Assembly: GCA_947175225.1 (NCBI GenBank)
Contig: CAMWLX010000207.1
Span: 1-6,441, forward strand
Direction: 5' to 3'
Source of the DNA: an uncultured Porphyromonadaceae bacterium
Lineage (GTDB): Bacteria > Bacteroidota > Bacteroidia > Bacteroidales > Muribaculaceae
DNA: 6,441 nucleotides
Below, piece after piece: positions 1 through 5,868 of the stretch (within the stretch, counting starts at the first letter, position 1; every line of letters starts with the position of its first letter). The translations under genes and the position numbers were made by a program. The notes under the pieces were generated by a model, which did no database searches, was not told where the DNA came from, and worked only from the letters and a program-made list of their open reading frames with translations.

Positions 1-13
1 GCTAATCTTTATG

Positions 14-21
14 CAAAAATA
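14..21 (-). promoter_or_regulatory. possible Bacteroidales -7 box for a gene left of the window
   Basis: Read on the minus strand this is TATTTTTG, which fits the Bacteroides -7 consensus TAnnTTTG. It lies in AT-rich DNA. I see no TTTG -33 box 19-21 nt upstream, and the downstream gene is outside the window. The motif is short and expected by chance in AT-rich sequence, so this is only a suggestion. Confidence 0.25.
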
Positions 22-211
22 TAAAAAATTATTGAAACTATTGATAGAATTAATCATAATTATTTATACTTTTCACAAATTTTCGTTTAACTTACCTCAA
101 AAAGTGATTTTCCGAGGATTCAGATATTTCTCTACATCCATAGGGTGTTCAGTTTGATGTTCCGATTTTTATGTATCTTTTTCAAGAATTTGGATTTAAG
201 AATCTGACTTA

Positions 212-228
212 GCAGCTCGGAGAGCTGC
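212..228. repeat. hairpin palindrome with CTCGGAGAG core (copy 1)
   Basis: GCAGCTC (212-218) and GAGCTGC (222-228) are a perfect 7-bp inverted repeat around a GGA loop. The core CTCGGAGAG recurs at 286-294 in a second hairpin whose outer stem bases differ but still pair. This suggests that structure is conserved. It resembles short intergenic repeats that I know to be scattered through some Bacteroidota genomes, but I cannot verify copy number here. Confidence 0.6.
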
Positions 229-238
229 CATTATACCA

Positions 239-264
239 AAACCCCGGACTTCAGTCCGGGGTTT
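239..264. repeat. perfect 12-bp inverted repeat, hairpin or terminator
   Basis: AAACCCCGGACT (239-250) and AGTCCGGGGTTT (253-264) are perfect inverted repeats with a 2-nt centre, so an RNA hairpin with about 11 bp and a TTCA tetraloop is likely. It lies 84 nt beyond the stop of the minus-strand gene at 349-618. Read on that strand the stem ends in GGGGTTTT, so it could act as an intrinsic terminator, although the T tract is only four bases. The two flanking CTCGGAGAG hairpins suggest instead that it is the middle of a compound intergenic repeat. Confidence 0.65.
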
Positions 265-283
265 CTTCGACAAAAGCTATGTA

Positions 284-296
284 GCCTCGGAGAGGC
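284..296. repeat. hairpin palindrome with CTCGGAGAG core (copy 2)
   Basis: GCCTC (284-288) and GAGGC (292-296) pair perfectly around a GGA loop. Compared with the hairpin at 212-228, the core CTCGGAGAG is identical, while the outer stem changed from GCAG/CTGC to GC/GC on both sides together. The two copies flank the long palindrome at 239-264. Confidence 0.55.
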
Positions 297-348
297 GCTT
301 TATGATATAGTAAAGATATTGGCACAAAGAACGGAACACCTACTAATT

Positions 349-618
349 TCACTTATCCTCATTTTTTCCCCTTACTTCTTTACGGAACTCATTCCATTGT
401 CTTTTAAGATTTTTGCGAGTATTGTATTTGCTTATCCCCGTGGCTTGCTTTAGCATCAGCAAAGCCCTTCGTCCAATTTTGAAATTTCTTCCTCCGATTT
501 TATCACTTTTCATTCTCTGGTCAGGAATAAAAGCGAGTTTCACTTCATCTTTATTGAGTTTCTCAACACGCTCAATAAGAGCAAGAATTTGTTGAGAGAG
601 TTTCGGGGCATCTACCAT
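349..618 (-). CDS. hypothetical basic 89-residue protein
   Basis: I do not recognise this protein family. It is 89 residues long, starts with ATG (complement of 616-618) and ends with TGA. Residues 1-25 look like an amphipathic helix. The central part has a Gly/Arg-containing turn (GGRNFKIGRR, about 42-51), and the last 45 residues are strongly basic and probably helical, ending in Lys/Arg/Glu-rich sequence. No signal peptide or membrane segment is visible, so it is probably cytoplasmic. The basic charge would be compatible with nucleic-acid binding, but that is inference only. It starts 58 nt after the stop of the outer-membrane barrel gene on the same strand, with no convincing promoter between, so co-transcription is plausible. 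The composition is that of a real protein, and the opposite-strand reading frame over 413-595 looks like a shadow. Confidence 0.65.
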   Translation of the reverse strand: MVDAPKLSQQILALIERVEKLNKDEVKLAFIPDQRMKSDKIGGRNFKIGRRALLMLKQATGISKYNTRKNLKRQWNEFRKEVRGKNEDK

Positions 619-676
619 ATTCAGGAATTAAGAACAATATAAAGAAGAATAATAGTAGATTCATGTATTAATGTTT

Positions 677-2716
677 TTATTTTACTGTGCCGAAACGCGA
701 AGTGTCGACAACGTCTGTGTCATGTGGCTTGAAGCCGTTGAAACGCCAGATGAATGATAAGGAAAGACTTTGGGTCATGTCGTGTACTTTCATTTGATAG
801 TCTTGCCCCGATGCCTTAATTGTAAGTTTCGGATTCCAAGTATTGAGTATGTCATTGCATTTCAAATCAAGCTCACAGCAACGCTTCTTGCCGAATTTCC
901 ATTTTGCACCGGCATCTATTTTCCACAGAGGATTGAATTTGCCGGTTCCTTGAATCTGTCCTGTCACAAATGACGCATCTAAAGATAATGATATTGGGCA
1001 CGTAGTTGAAAACCTGATTGTATTGTTGAGTGAGCCATAAAATGACCATCTCTTATTGTCAAAACTGATATCATGAAACTTTGAGCATCTTTCCTGATTA
1101 TGCATCACGTTAGCTACTGCAACAGAGTTCAAAATGTTCCCAACTTCAAACGGAGCCTGCATCTGCAATCCGATCGTCCGAGAAAAATCAAGATTCACAG
1201 TTTGGAAGAGCAATTGAAGATCATCAGGTTTTTGATAGGGGAGTTGTACACTGTATTTGTCGGAATAAAGAAGATATAAAGTTGCAGCATATTTCTGATT
1301 CAGAATATAGCTCAACTGGCTGGAATAATTAAGATATGGAAGTAGAAATGGATTACCCAGAATCGAAGAATACTCATTTATATGTGAAGTGGCTCCATGC
1401 AATTCCCAATACTGAGGATATACACGTTGGGAGGTAAGGGTAAGTTGGAAAATACTTTTAGGAGTCTTGTAGTAGGTTGCACCTAACTGAGGCACAAAAT
1501 TCCAATTATGTTGATAGTCATTATGAAAATACTCTTCTTTTGCTGATGCATTGAAAGATAGTCCCCAATCAAACGATGCTTGCACACCAATATAGACATC
1601 TGCAACATCCTCCTTCAAAATATCATCAAATCCTTCTATCTGAGGGAATATATAATTTTGAAGACTATGATCATTGGAATGCTGATATTCCACACCATAG
1701 TTTATCTGCCATTTTCCTAACTGATGTTCCTGATCTGCGTAGACACGATATTTAGCTATGTCTTGACTGTTGTTGGCATTAAGCATATCTTCCCCCACTT
1801 TCGTCATGATCTGGTTGCGACTTTCTAGATATGAAGTGAAGTCTCCTCCTAAAGATAAGCCAAAAGGAGCTTCATATCTCAAAGCAATATTATGATAAGT
1901 CGGTTGGCTCAAATAAGAGTATCTATTTATATATTGTCCAAAAGTGCCGTTTGCAACGCTTTTGTTGTGCGAATCCGAATTATACTGACCATAATAAGTA
2001 AGTTTCATATTCTTATATGTAATTGAAGTATATAAATTATTTGTCAAGCTTTTCCCAATTTGTCTCATATCATCTTCTATCATGATTCTTTTTCCATCTA
2101 AAAGATGATTTGAATAGGTCTCCTGTCGATTCCAGGTTTTGTCTTTAGTCATCGACCAATTTACGTCAAAGATCCAATCCTTAAATGAATATGTCGCTGA
2201 CAACCCTCCGAAGTATGAGGAATAATGCTTATAAGTGTAGCTCGTACGTAATTGCCCCATTAACCCGTCTATAGCCCGTGGGGTCTTAAGTACGATATTC
2301 AACACTGCACCATTCACATGATATTTGGTAGGGGCGGCATACATTACTTCAACAGTCTTCAATCGATCTATAGGAGTTGAATAAAGCAATTGATACAGAT
2401 TCTGAATAGGCAAATTTGTAACTTCTCCATTGAGGATAATAGTTACACTGCTCGCTCCATTTAGTGCTAACAATCCATTATTATCTATCACTCCGGGAAC
2501 ATAGCTTAATGCCTCAAGGATATTGCTGACAGGTTTATCCTTTACTATAGCCGGAAGGTCAACACTCAGTATACCATCATGCGCTGAAATCTGCGGTTTC
2601 TCACCTTGAATAGTAACTTCGGTGAGCTCATGCATTTGTATACTATCAGTAAACTCATTCTGGCCGTATGCTACTATAGCATTAACTAACATCAATGAAA
2701 GAATCAAATTTTTCAT
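677..2716 (-). CDS. TonB-receptor-like outer-membrane beta-barrel protein (PF14905-like)
   Basis: The 679-residue protein is probably inserted in the outer membrane. Residues 1-19 form a signal peptide (MKNLILSLMLVNAIVAYGQ). A segment resembling a TonB box or plug start (LTEVTIQG, 31-38) follows. A plug-like domain spans about 45-145, with the family hallmarks LEALSYVPGV (67-76), LNG then ILNGE (85-98), IDRLKTVEVMYAAPTKYHVNG (about 116-136) and a closing LNIVLKT. From about 150 to 665 the sequence has alternating aromatic/polar strands typical of a barrel, and it ends with LSLSFIWRFNGFK and a short tail containing DTSRFG. These features fit the outer-membrane beta-barrel family 3 group. It is shorter than many relatives because the N-terminal carboxypeptidase-regulatory-like domain is absent. 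The transported or sensed substrate cannot be deduced. It is divergent from a kinase/regulator pair and shares with it an intergenic region carrying an operator-like repeat, so regulation by that pair is likely but inferred. Confidence 0.88.
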   Translation of the reverse strand: MKNLILSLMLVNAIVAYGQNEFTDSIQMHELTEVTIQGEKPQISAHDGILSVDLPAIVKDKPVSNILEALSYVPGVIDNNGLLALNGASSVTIILNGEVTNLPIQNLYQLLYSTPIDRLKTVEVMYAAPTKYHVNGAVLNIVLKTPRAIDGLMGQLRTSYTYKHYSSYFGGLSATYSFKDWIFDVNWSMTKDKTWNRQETYSNHLLDGKRIMIEDDMRQIGKSLTNNLYTSITYKNMKLTYYGQYNSDSHNKSVANGTFGQYINRYSYLSQPTYHNIALRYEAPFGLSLGGDFTSYLESRNQIMTKVGEDMLNANNSQDIAKYRVYADQEHQLGKWQINYGVEYQHSNDHSLQNYIFPQIEGFDDILKEDVADVYIGVQASFDWGLSFNASAKEEYFHNDYQHNWNFVPQLGATYYKTPKSIFQLTLTSQRVYPQYWELHGATSHINEYSSILGNPFLLPYLNYSSQLSYILNQKYAATLYLLYSDKYSVQLPYQKPDDLQLLFQTVNLDFSRTIGLQMQAPFEVGNILNSVAVANVMHNQERCSKFHDISFDNKRWSFYGSLNNTIRFSTTCPISLSLDASFVTGQIQGTGKFNPLWKIDAGAKWKFGKKRCCELDLKCNDILNTWNPKLTIKASGQDYQMKVHDMTQSLSLSFIWRFNGFKPHDTDVVDTSRFGTVK

Positions 2717-2732
2717 AACTATCTTTTTTGTG

Positions 2733-2740
2733 CAAAATTA
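2733..2740 (-). promoter_or_regulatory. -7 box of the outer-membrane barrel gene
   Basis: The minus strand reads TAATTTTG, an exact match to the Bacteroides -7 consensus TAnnTTTG. It lies 16 nt before the ATG of the barrel gene, giving a very short A-rich leader. No TTTG -33 box is present 19-21 nt upstream. The nearest sequence there is TGTGG-like, so the promoter may depend on an activator bound at the repeats 33 nt further upstream. Confidence 0.6.
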
Positions 2741-2772
2741 TAGTTATTTCCTATCATTTCCACATACTATAT

Positions 2773-2812
2773 CCTTATTTACTCTTAAATGTTCCCTTAT
2801 TTAGTCTTAAAT
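2773..2812. promoter_or_regulatory. tandem direct-repeat operator in the divergent promoter region
   Basis: Two 18-nt copies, CCTTATTTACTCTTAAAT (2773-2790) and CCTTATTTAGTCTTAAAT (2795-2812), differ at one base and are exactly 22 bp apart. They resolve into four half-sites of the form CTTAWWT at 2774, 2784, 2796 and 2806, about one helical turn apart. OmpR/PhoB-family regulators bind head-to-tail sites with roughly 10-11 bp spacing, and such a regulator is encoded in the adjoining operon. The array is 33 nt from the receptor -7 box and 37 nt from the kinase -7 box, suitable for activating both promoters. That the neighbouring regulator is the one that binds is inference. Confidence 0.6.
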
Positions 2813-2849
2813 CTATTGTCTATTGTGATAAAGTCCGGAATATTTTAGT

Positions 2850-2857
2850 TAAATTTG
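2850..2857 (+). promoter_or_regulatory. -7 box of the kinase/regulator operon, abutting the start codon
   Basis: TAAATTTG matches the Bacteroides -7 consensus and ends only 3 nt before the ATG at 2861. Transcription would then begin at or within the start codon, so the mRNA would be leaderless or nearly so. There is no TTTG at the proper -33 distance; a tandem CTATTGT repeat (2813-2819 and 2820-2826) occupies the approach instead. A TTG inside this box (2855) could in principle start the same frame two codons earlier, but the ATG is preferred. Confidence 0.5.
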
Positions 2858-2860
2858 CAC

Positions 2861-4315
2861 ATGAAAAAATTTAGACTCAATTCCATAATCTTTATATCTG
2901 TCATTGTGGTAATATTCGGCTGCAATATCTTTTATCTTGTCAAACTATACACTTCCATCAAGTCAAATGTCGAACGTGATGTTATGACTGCTCTTGCTGA
3001 TACCGATATTGATGACATGTGGGAACGTTCGGAAAGAGCAAGGCAAATTGCACGTGCAAAAGGACAGGAGCCGATCGAGTTAGAAGAAACTCCTCCGAAC
3101 AATGACTCTCAGCATGGCAGGGTATCAGGATCTATAGATGAAAATGGTGATTTAGTAACCACGAGGATGACTGATGATGGGAATGTCTATCAACAAAAAT
3201 CCATGTTAGTAAGAGATAATTCTTATACCAACCAGATGATGAAAGCTATGAGCCAGCAAATGCATGAGGCGATGGATCAGTATTACGGCTACGATCTAAA
3301 CATTACGGACAGTATATTCAGATCTCGTCTTGCCGACCGGGGGATATATCCTGAATTTGCTGCTATAGAAATTGTTGATGAAAAAGATTCTGTTCTTTTG
3401 GCAAGTTCCATCGTGGTAGACAACAATTCTGATTATGATGTATTTCACCTTTGCTTTAATCCAGAAAATAGATGGATATATCGGGCGAGTGTCACTCCCT
3501 TGACCCGCCATATTCTGTCACAAATGTTGGGAGTTATAGTTACAGTATTCCTTCTAATGGGCGTCTTTGCTTTAGCCTTTTGGTATCTTTTCCATACTGT
3601 ATCAAAATTAAGGACTATTGAAGAAATGAAAGATGATTTCGTGAGCAATATGACGCATGAGCTCAAGACTCCCATAGCAATAGCCTATTCTGCCAATGAT
3701 GCTCTTCTTAATTTTGATTCCGACAATGATCCTTCAAAAAAAGAAACTTATTTGAAAATTGCAAATCGCCAGCTTATTCGTCTTCGAGAATTGGTGGAAA
3801 ACATTCTTGCTCTCAGTATGGAACGAAGAAAGACATTGAAATTGAAAAAAGAAAATATATTGTTAGCTCCACTCTTAGAAGATATTGTAGAAGCACAAAG
3901 AATGAGGAAAGAAAAAGAGATAATCATTTGCATAGATGTCAATGAAGAAATATCTGTGGTGTCAGATAAAGAGCATCTTTCTAATGTCTTTAATAATCTT
4001 ATTGATAATTCAATAAAATATTCGGGCGACAGTGTGAAAATAGACATAAAGTGTCGTAACAATGTGATTTCTGTTTCAGACAATGGAATCGGTATTCCGG
4101 ATAAATCTATACCTTATGTTTTTAACAAATTCTACAGGGTGCCACATGGCAATCGTCAGGATGTGCGTGGTTATGGAATCGGCCTTTATTATGTGAAGAG
4201 TATTTTGGACAGAATGGGATGGTCTATTTCTGTAAAGAGTAAAGATGGAAAAGGCACAGTATTCACTATAAAATTTAATGATAATGAAAGGGAGAATTCT
4301 TTTTGTAGAGGATGA
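2861..4315 (+). CDS. membrane sensor histidine kinase, RprX-like
   Basis: This 484-residue inner-membrane kinase should autophosphorylate on a histidine and pass the phosphate to the response regulator encoded next. TM1 is about residues 8-30, followed by a periplasmic region of about 190 residues and TM2 at about 219-245. No HAMP domain is evident: the H-box FVSNMTHELKTP (260-271, His266) follows TM2 closely. The ATPase domain has an N-box NVFNNLIDNSIKYS (375-388, Asn383), G1 DNGIGIP (407-413), an F-box FNKFYRV (421-427) and G2 GYGIGLYYV (437-445), so all catalytic motifs are present. The periplasmic part has an acidic, probably flexible stretch (70-110) and a Met-rich helix (126-138). The H-box context resembles Bacteroides RprX as I remember it. 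The gene overlaps the regulator gene by 38 nt, implying translational coupling. The stimulus is unknown. ATG 2861 is chosen because it gives a normal Lys-Lys-TM1 start. Confidence 0.93.
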   Translation: MKKFRLNSIIFISVIVVIFGCNIFYLVKLYTSIKSNVERDVMTALADTDIDDMWERSERARQIARAKGQEPIELEETPPNNDSQHGRVSGSIDENGDLVTTRMTDDGNVYQQKSMLVRDNSYTNQMMKAMSQQMHEAMDQYYGYDLNITDSIFRSRLADRGIYPEFAAIEIVDEKDSVLLASSIVVDNNSDYDVFHLCFNPENRWIYRASVTPLTRHILSQMLGVIVTVFLLMGVFALAFWYLFHTVSKLRTIEEMKDDFVSNMTHELKTPIAIAYSANDALLNFDSDNDPSKKETYLKIANRQLIRLRELVENILALSMERRKTLKLKKENILLAPLLEDIVEAQRMRKEKEIIICIDVNEEISVVSDKEHLSNVFNNLIDNSIKYSGDSVKIDIKCRNNVISVSDNGIGIPDKSIPYVFNKFYRVPHGNRQDVRGYGIGLYYVKSILDRMGWSISVKSKDGKGTVFTIKFNDNERENSFCRG

Positions 4316-4964
4316 ATCAGACTTGACTCTTATAGTAGCCAATACACTTAAAGAACAAGGTTATGAGGTCGAGACTGCTGTAGATGGAGTTGATGGACTC
4401 GCTAAGTTCAAAACGGAGAAATTCGATATCGTTGTAGCTGATGTCATGATGCCGAGAATGGATGGCTTCTCTATGGCTCGGGAAATTAGGAAGCTCTCTT
4501 CTAATATTCCATTACTTTTCCTGACTGCAAAAAGCTCTGTAGAAGATGTCGAAGAAGGTTTTGAGATAGGGGCAAACGATTATATCAAAAAGCCGTTTGA
4601 GCTTAGAGAACTCTTCATAAGAATTAAGGCATTATTGCGTAGAAACGTGGTAAAAGAACAAGGAAACGTATTCCCAATAGGAGAATACGTTTTCGACTTG
4701 GCTACTCAAACCATTTCTTATAGAGGCAATGAGACTCAACTGTCATATTTTGAGACGAAAATTCTTGAGCTTTTGGTATCAAATATCGGCAAGACTGTTG
4801 ATGCAACTACGCTGATGATTTCGGTATGGGAGCGCGATGATCCAAGCAACCGCAACTCACTCCATGGCTACATCCATAAACTTCGACGCCTCCTGCGCCA
4901 TGACAAATCAATATCTATCATTAATCAGCGAGGTTTCGGCTATATGCTTTCGATTAAATCCTGA
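4278..4964 (+). CDS. OmpR/PhoB-family response regulator, RprY-like
   Basis: This 228-residue cytoplasmic DNA-binding regulator is the cognate partner of the upstream kinase. The receiver domain (about 5-120) has the acidic pair Glu11-Asp12, phosphoacceptor Asp55 in VVADVMMPRMDG, switch Thr83 in FLTAK, and Lys105 in IKKPF. The winged-helix domain (about 130-226) contains YFETKILELL, a probable recognition helix NRNSLHGYIHKLRRLL (191-206) and the closing GFGYML hairpin. All key residues are intact. The start at 4278 lies inside the kinase gene. A second in-frame ATG at 4284 (MKGRILFVEDE) is equally good and would shorten the protein by two residues. There is no ribosome-binding site, consistent with coupling to kinase translation. 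The likely target is the CTTAWWT repeat array at 2773-2812 between the operon and the divergent barrel gene, an inference from spacing and context. Confidence 0.94.
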   Translation: MIMKGRILFVEDESDLTLIVANTLKEQGYEVETAVDGVDGLAKFKTEKFDIVVADVMMPRMDGFSMAREIRKLSSNIPLLFLTAKSSVEDVEEGFEIGANDYIKKPFELRELFIRIKALLRRNVVKEQGNVFPIGEYVFDLATQTISYRGNETQLSYFETKILELLVSNIGKTVDATTLMISVWERDDPSNRNSLHGYIHKLRRLLRHDKSISIINQRGFGYMLSIKS

Positions 4965-4975
4965 TCCCAGTCTGG

Positions 4976-4997
4976 TGCGAAGCAGACCGAAATCTTA
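4976..4997 (+). repeat. 22-nt dispersed motif, copy A
   Basis: The motif begins TGCGAAGCAG and ends AATCTTA, with a 5-nt middle ACCGA. It matches the copy at 5964-5985 at 19 of 22 positions and a more diverged reverse copy at 6402-6422. This copy lies between the regulator stop and the proC promoter. Local pairing GTCTG (4970-4974) with CAGAC (4983-4987) around a GCGA loop is possible but is not shared by the other copies. Confidence 0.45.
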
Positions 4998-5017
4998 ACG
5001 CTATTGCTAAAAATTTT

Positions 5018-5048
5018 TTTGATATATTCATGGAAAACATTAATTTTG
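5018..5048 (+). promoter_or_regulatory. proC promoter (TTTG / TAnnTTTG)
   Basis: TTTG at 5018-5021 and TAATTTTG at 5041-5048 are both exact matches to the Bacteroides -33 and -7 consensus, separated by 19 nt, the expected spacing. The -7 box ends 15 nt before the proC ATG at 5064. This also decides the start: an in-frame TTG at 5004 would lie upstream of the promoter. proC thus has its own promoter and need not rely on the kinase/regulator operon. Confidence 0.75.
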
Positions 5049-5063
5049 CAGAAAAGACAAGAA

Positions 5064-5861
5064 ATGGATACAAAAATCAAAGTGAGCATAATCGGTGCCG
5101 GGAATATGGGTGGCGCCGTAGCGAGAGGATTGGCGGAAGACACTGATAGATATGAAGTGAGGGTATCAAATCCCTCTTATGGAAAACTTGATGCTATTAA
5201 GGCTGATTATCCACATGTCATAACTACTCAATCCAATTATGAGTGTGCGCTTGGAGCAGATGTAATTATTCTTGGAGTAAAACCGTGGAAAGTGAAAGAA
5301 GTGATAGATGAGTTTCATACAATATGGTCTGAGCACTCTCGTCAGGAGTCTATCTTGGTGTCTATGGCTGCAGGGATAGATATAGCAGCTTTGCGTGCTA
5401 TGACAGGTGAGGGTATCGCAATATATAAGGCTATACCTAACACGGCAGTAAGTCTAAAGTGTGGAGTTACGTTTGTCAGCCGAGAAAAATCAGACGAGGA
5501 GGATGACCGGATAGTCTCTGATATTTTTTCAACCCTTGGACTCACTGAGATAGTAGAGGAGCGAATGCTCGATGCCGGAATGGCAGTCGCCTCATGCGGC
5601 ATGGCTTTCATGATGAGGATGCTTAGGGCAATGACAGAAGGGGGTGTTGAACTTGGCTTGTATTCCTCCACAGCACTTCGGGCAGCCGCTGCCACGATGC
5701 GCGGAGCAGCTGAGCTCATCGAGAAAAATGGACTGCATCCCGAGCAGGAGGTCGACAAGGTGACGACCCCGGGCGGTCTGACCATCCGAGGATTGAACGC
5801 CATGGAGGAAGCCGGATTTACGGGTGCCGTAGTGAAAGGACTTCGGGCGTGCGTAAAGTGA
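5064..5861 (+). CDS. proC: pyrroline-5-carboxylate reductase
   Basis: This 265-residue cytoplasmic enzyme reduces 1-pyrroline-5-carboxylate to L-proline with NAD(P)H, the last step of proline synthesis. The N-terminal Rossmann fold shows the dinucleotide motif GAGNMG (11-16), the VKP motif (72-74) and IPN (124-126, usually MPN). The C-terminal dimerisation/active-site domain has the family signature TTPGGLTIRGLNAMEEAGF (234-252). The segment usually written GSGPAY is ASCGMAF here (176-182), a variant I associate with Bacteroidales homologues. The length matches the family. It is transcribed from its own promoter, 99 nt after the regulator stop. It is convergent with the nucleotidyltransferase gene. 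The distal part is clearly GC-richer than the kinase gene (59% over 5641-5760, versus 29% over 3841-3960). Confidence 0.95.
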   Translation: MDTKIKVSIIGAGNMGGAVARGLAEDTDRYEVRVSNPSYGKLDAIKADYPHVITTQSNYECALGADVIILGVKPWKVKEVIDEFHTIWSEHSRQESILVSMAAGIDIAALRAMTGEGIAIYKAIPNTAVSLKCGVTFVSREKSDEEDDRIVSDIFSTLGLTEIVEERMLDAGMAVASCGMAFMMRMLRAMTEGGVELGLYSSTALRAAAATMRGAAELIEKNGLHPEQEVDKVTTPGGLTIRGLNAMEEAGFTGAVVKGLRACVK

Positions 5862-5868
5862 ATAGAAG

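Larger units (their letters stand above)
1..348. other. gene-free left end with hairpin cluster
   Basis: I see no credible coding region or RNA gene in this stretch. Positions 1-110 are very AT-rich. Positions 110-211 are unremarkable sequence. Positions 212-296 hold three palindromes, listed separately. Positions 297-348 lead into the 3' end of the small minus-strand gene. A minus-strand promoter-like box at 14-21 suggests that a gene reading leftwards starts just outside the window. Confidence 0.6.

Noticed and set aside
770..973. Short plus-strand open frame opposite the barrel gene
   Set aside because: It is contained within the barrel coding region and lacks a promoter or any recognisable domain.
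2773..2812. Possible start of a CRISPR array from the two 18-nt repeats
   Set aside because: There are only two copies, the gap between them is 4 nt and there is no spacer. The half-site spacing fits a regulator operator far better.
2855..2860. TTG start two codons upstream of the kinase ATG
   Set aside because: The TTG is part of the -7 promoter box, so it would probably lie upstream of or at the transcription start. The ATG at 2861 gives a natural Lys-Lys then TM1 start.
3748..4083. 111-codon open frame on the minus strand opposite the kinase gene
   Set aside because: It lies across the conserved kinase catalytic region and has no protein-like signature of its own.
5011..5020. A/T run after the regulator gene as an intrinsic terminator
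   Set aside because: There is no strong GC stem directly before it (the 5-bp GTCTG/CAGAC stem ends 26 nt upstream), and the run overlaps the proC -33 box.
5004..5063. 20-residue N-terminal extension of ProC from a TTG at 5004
   Set aside because: It lies across and upstream of the consensus TTTG/TAATTTTG promoter, and ProC families begin close to the GxGxxG motif, as the ATG at 5064 does.
5342..5803. 153-codon open frame on the minus strand opposite proC
   Set aside because: It is Ser/Ala/Pro-rich with no recognisable domain and fully overlaps a well-supported enzyme gene, so it is a shadow frame.
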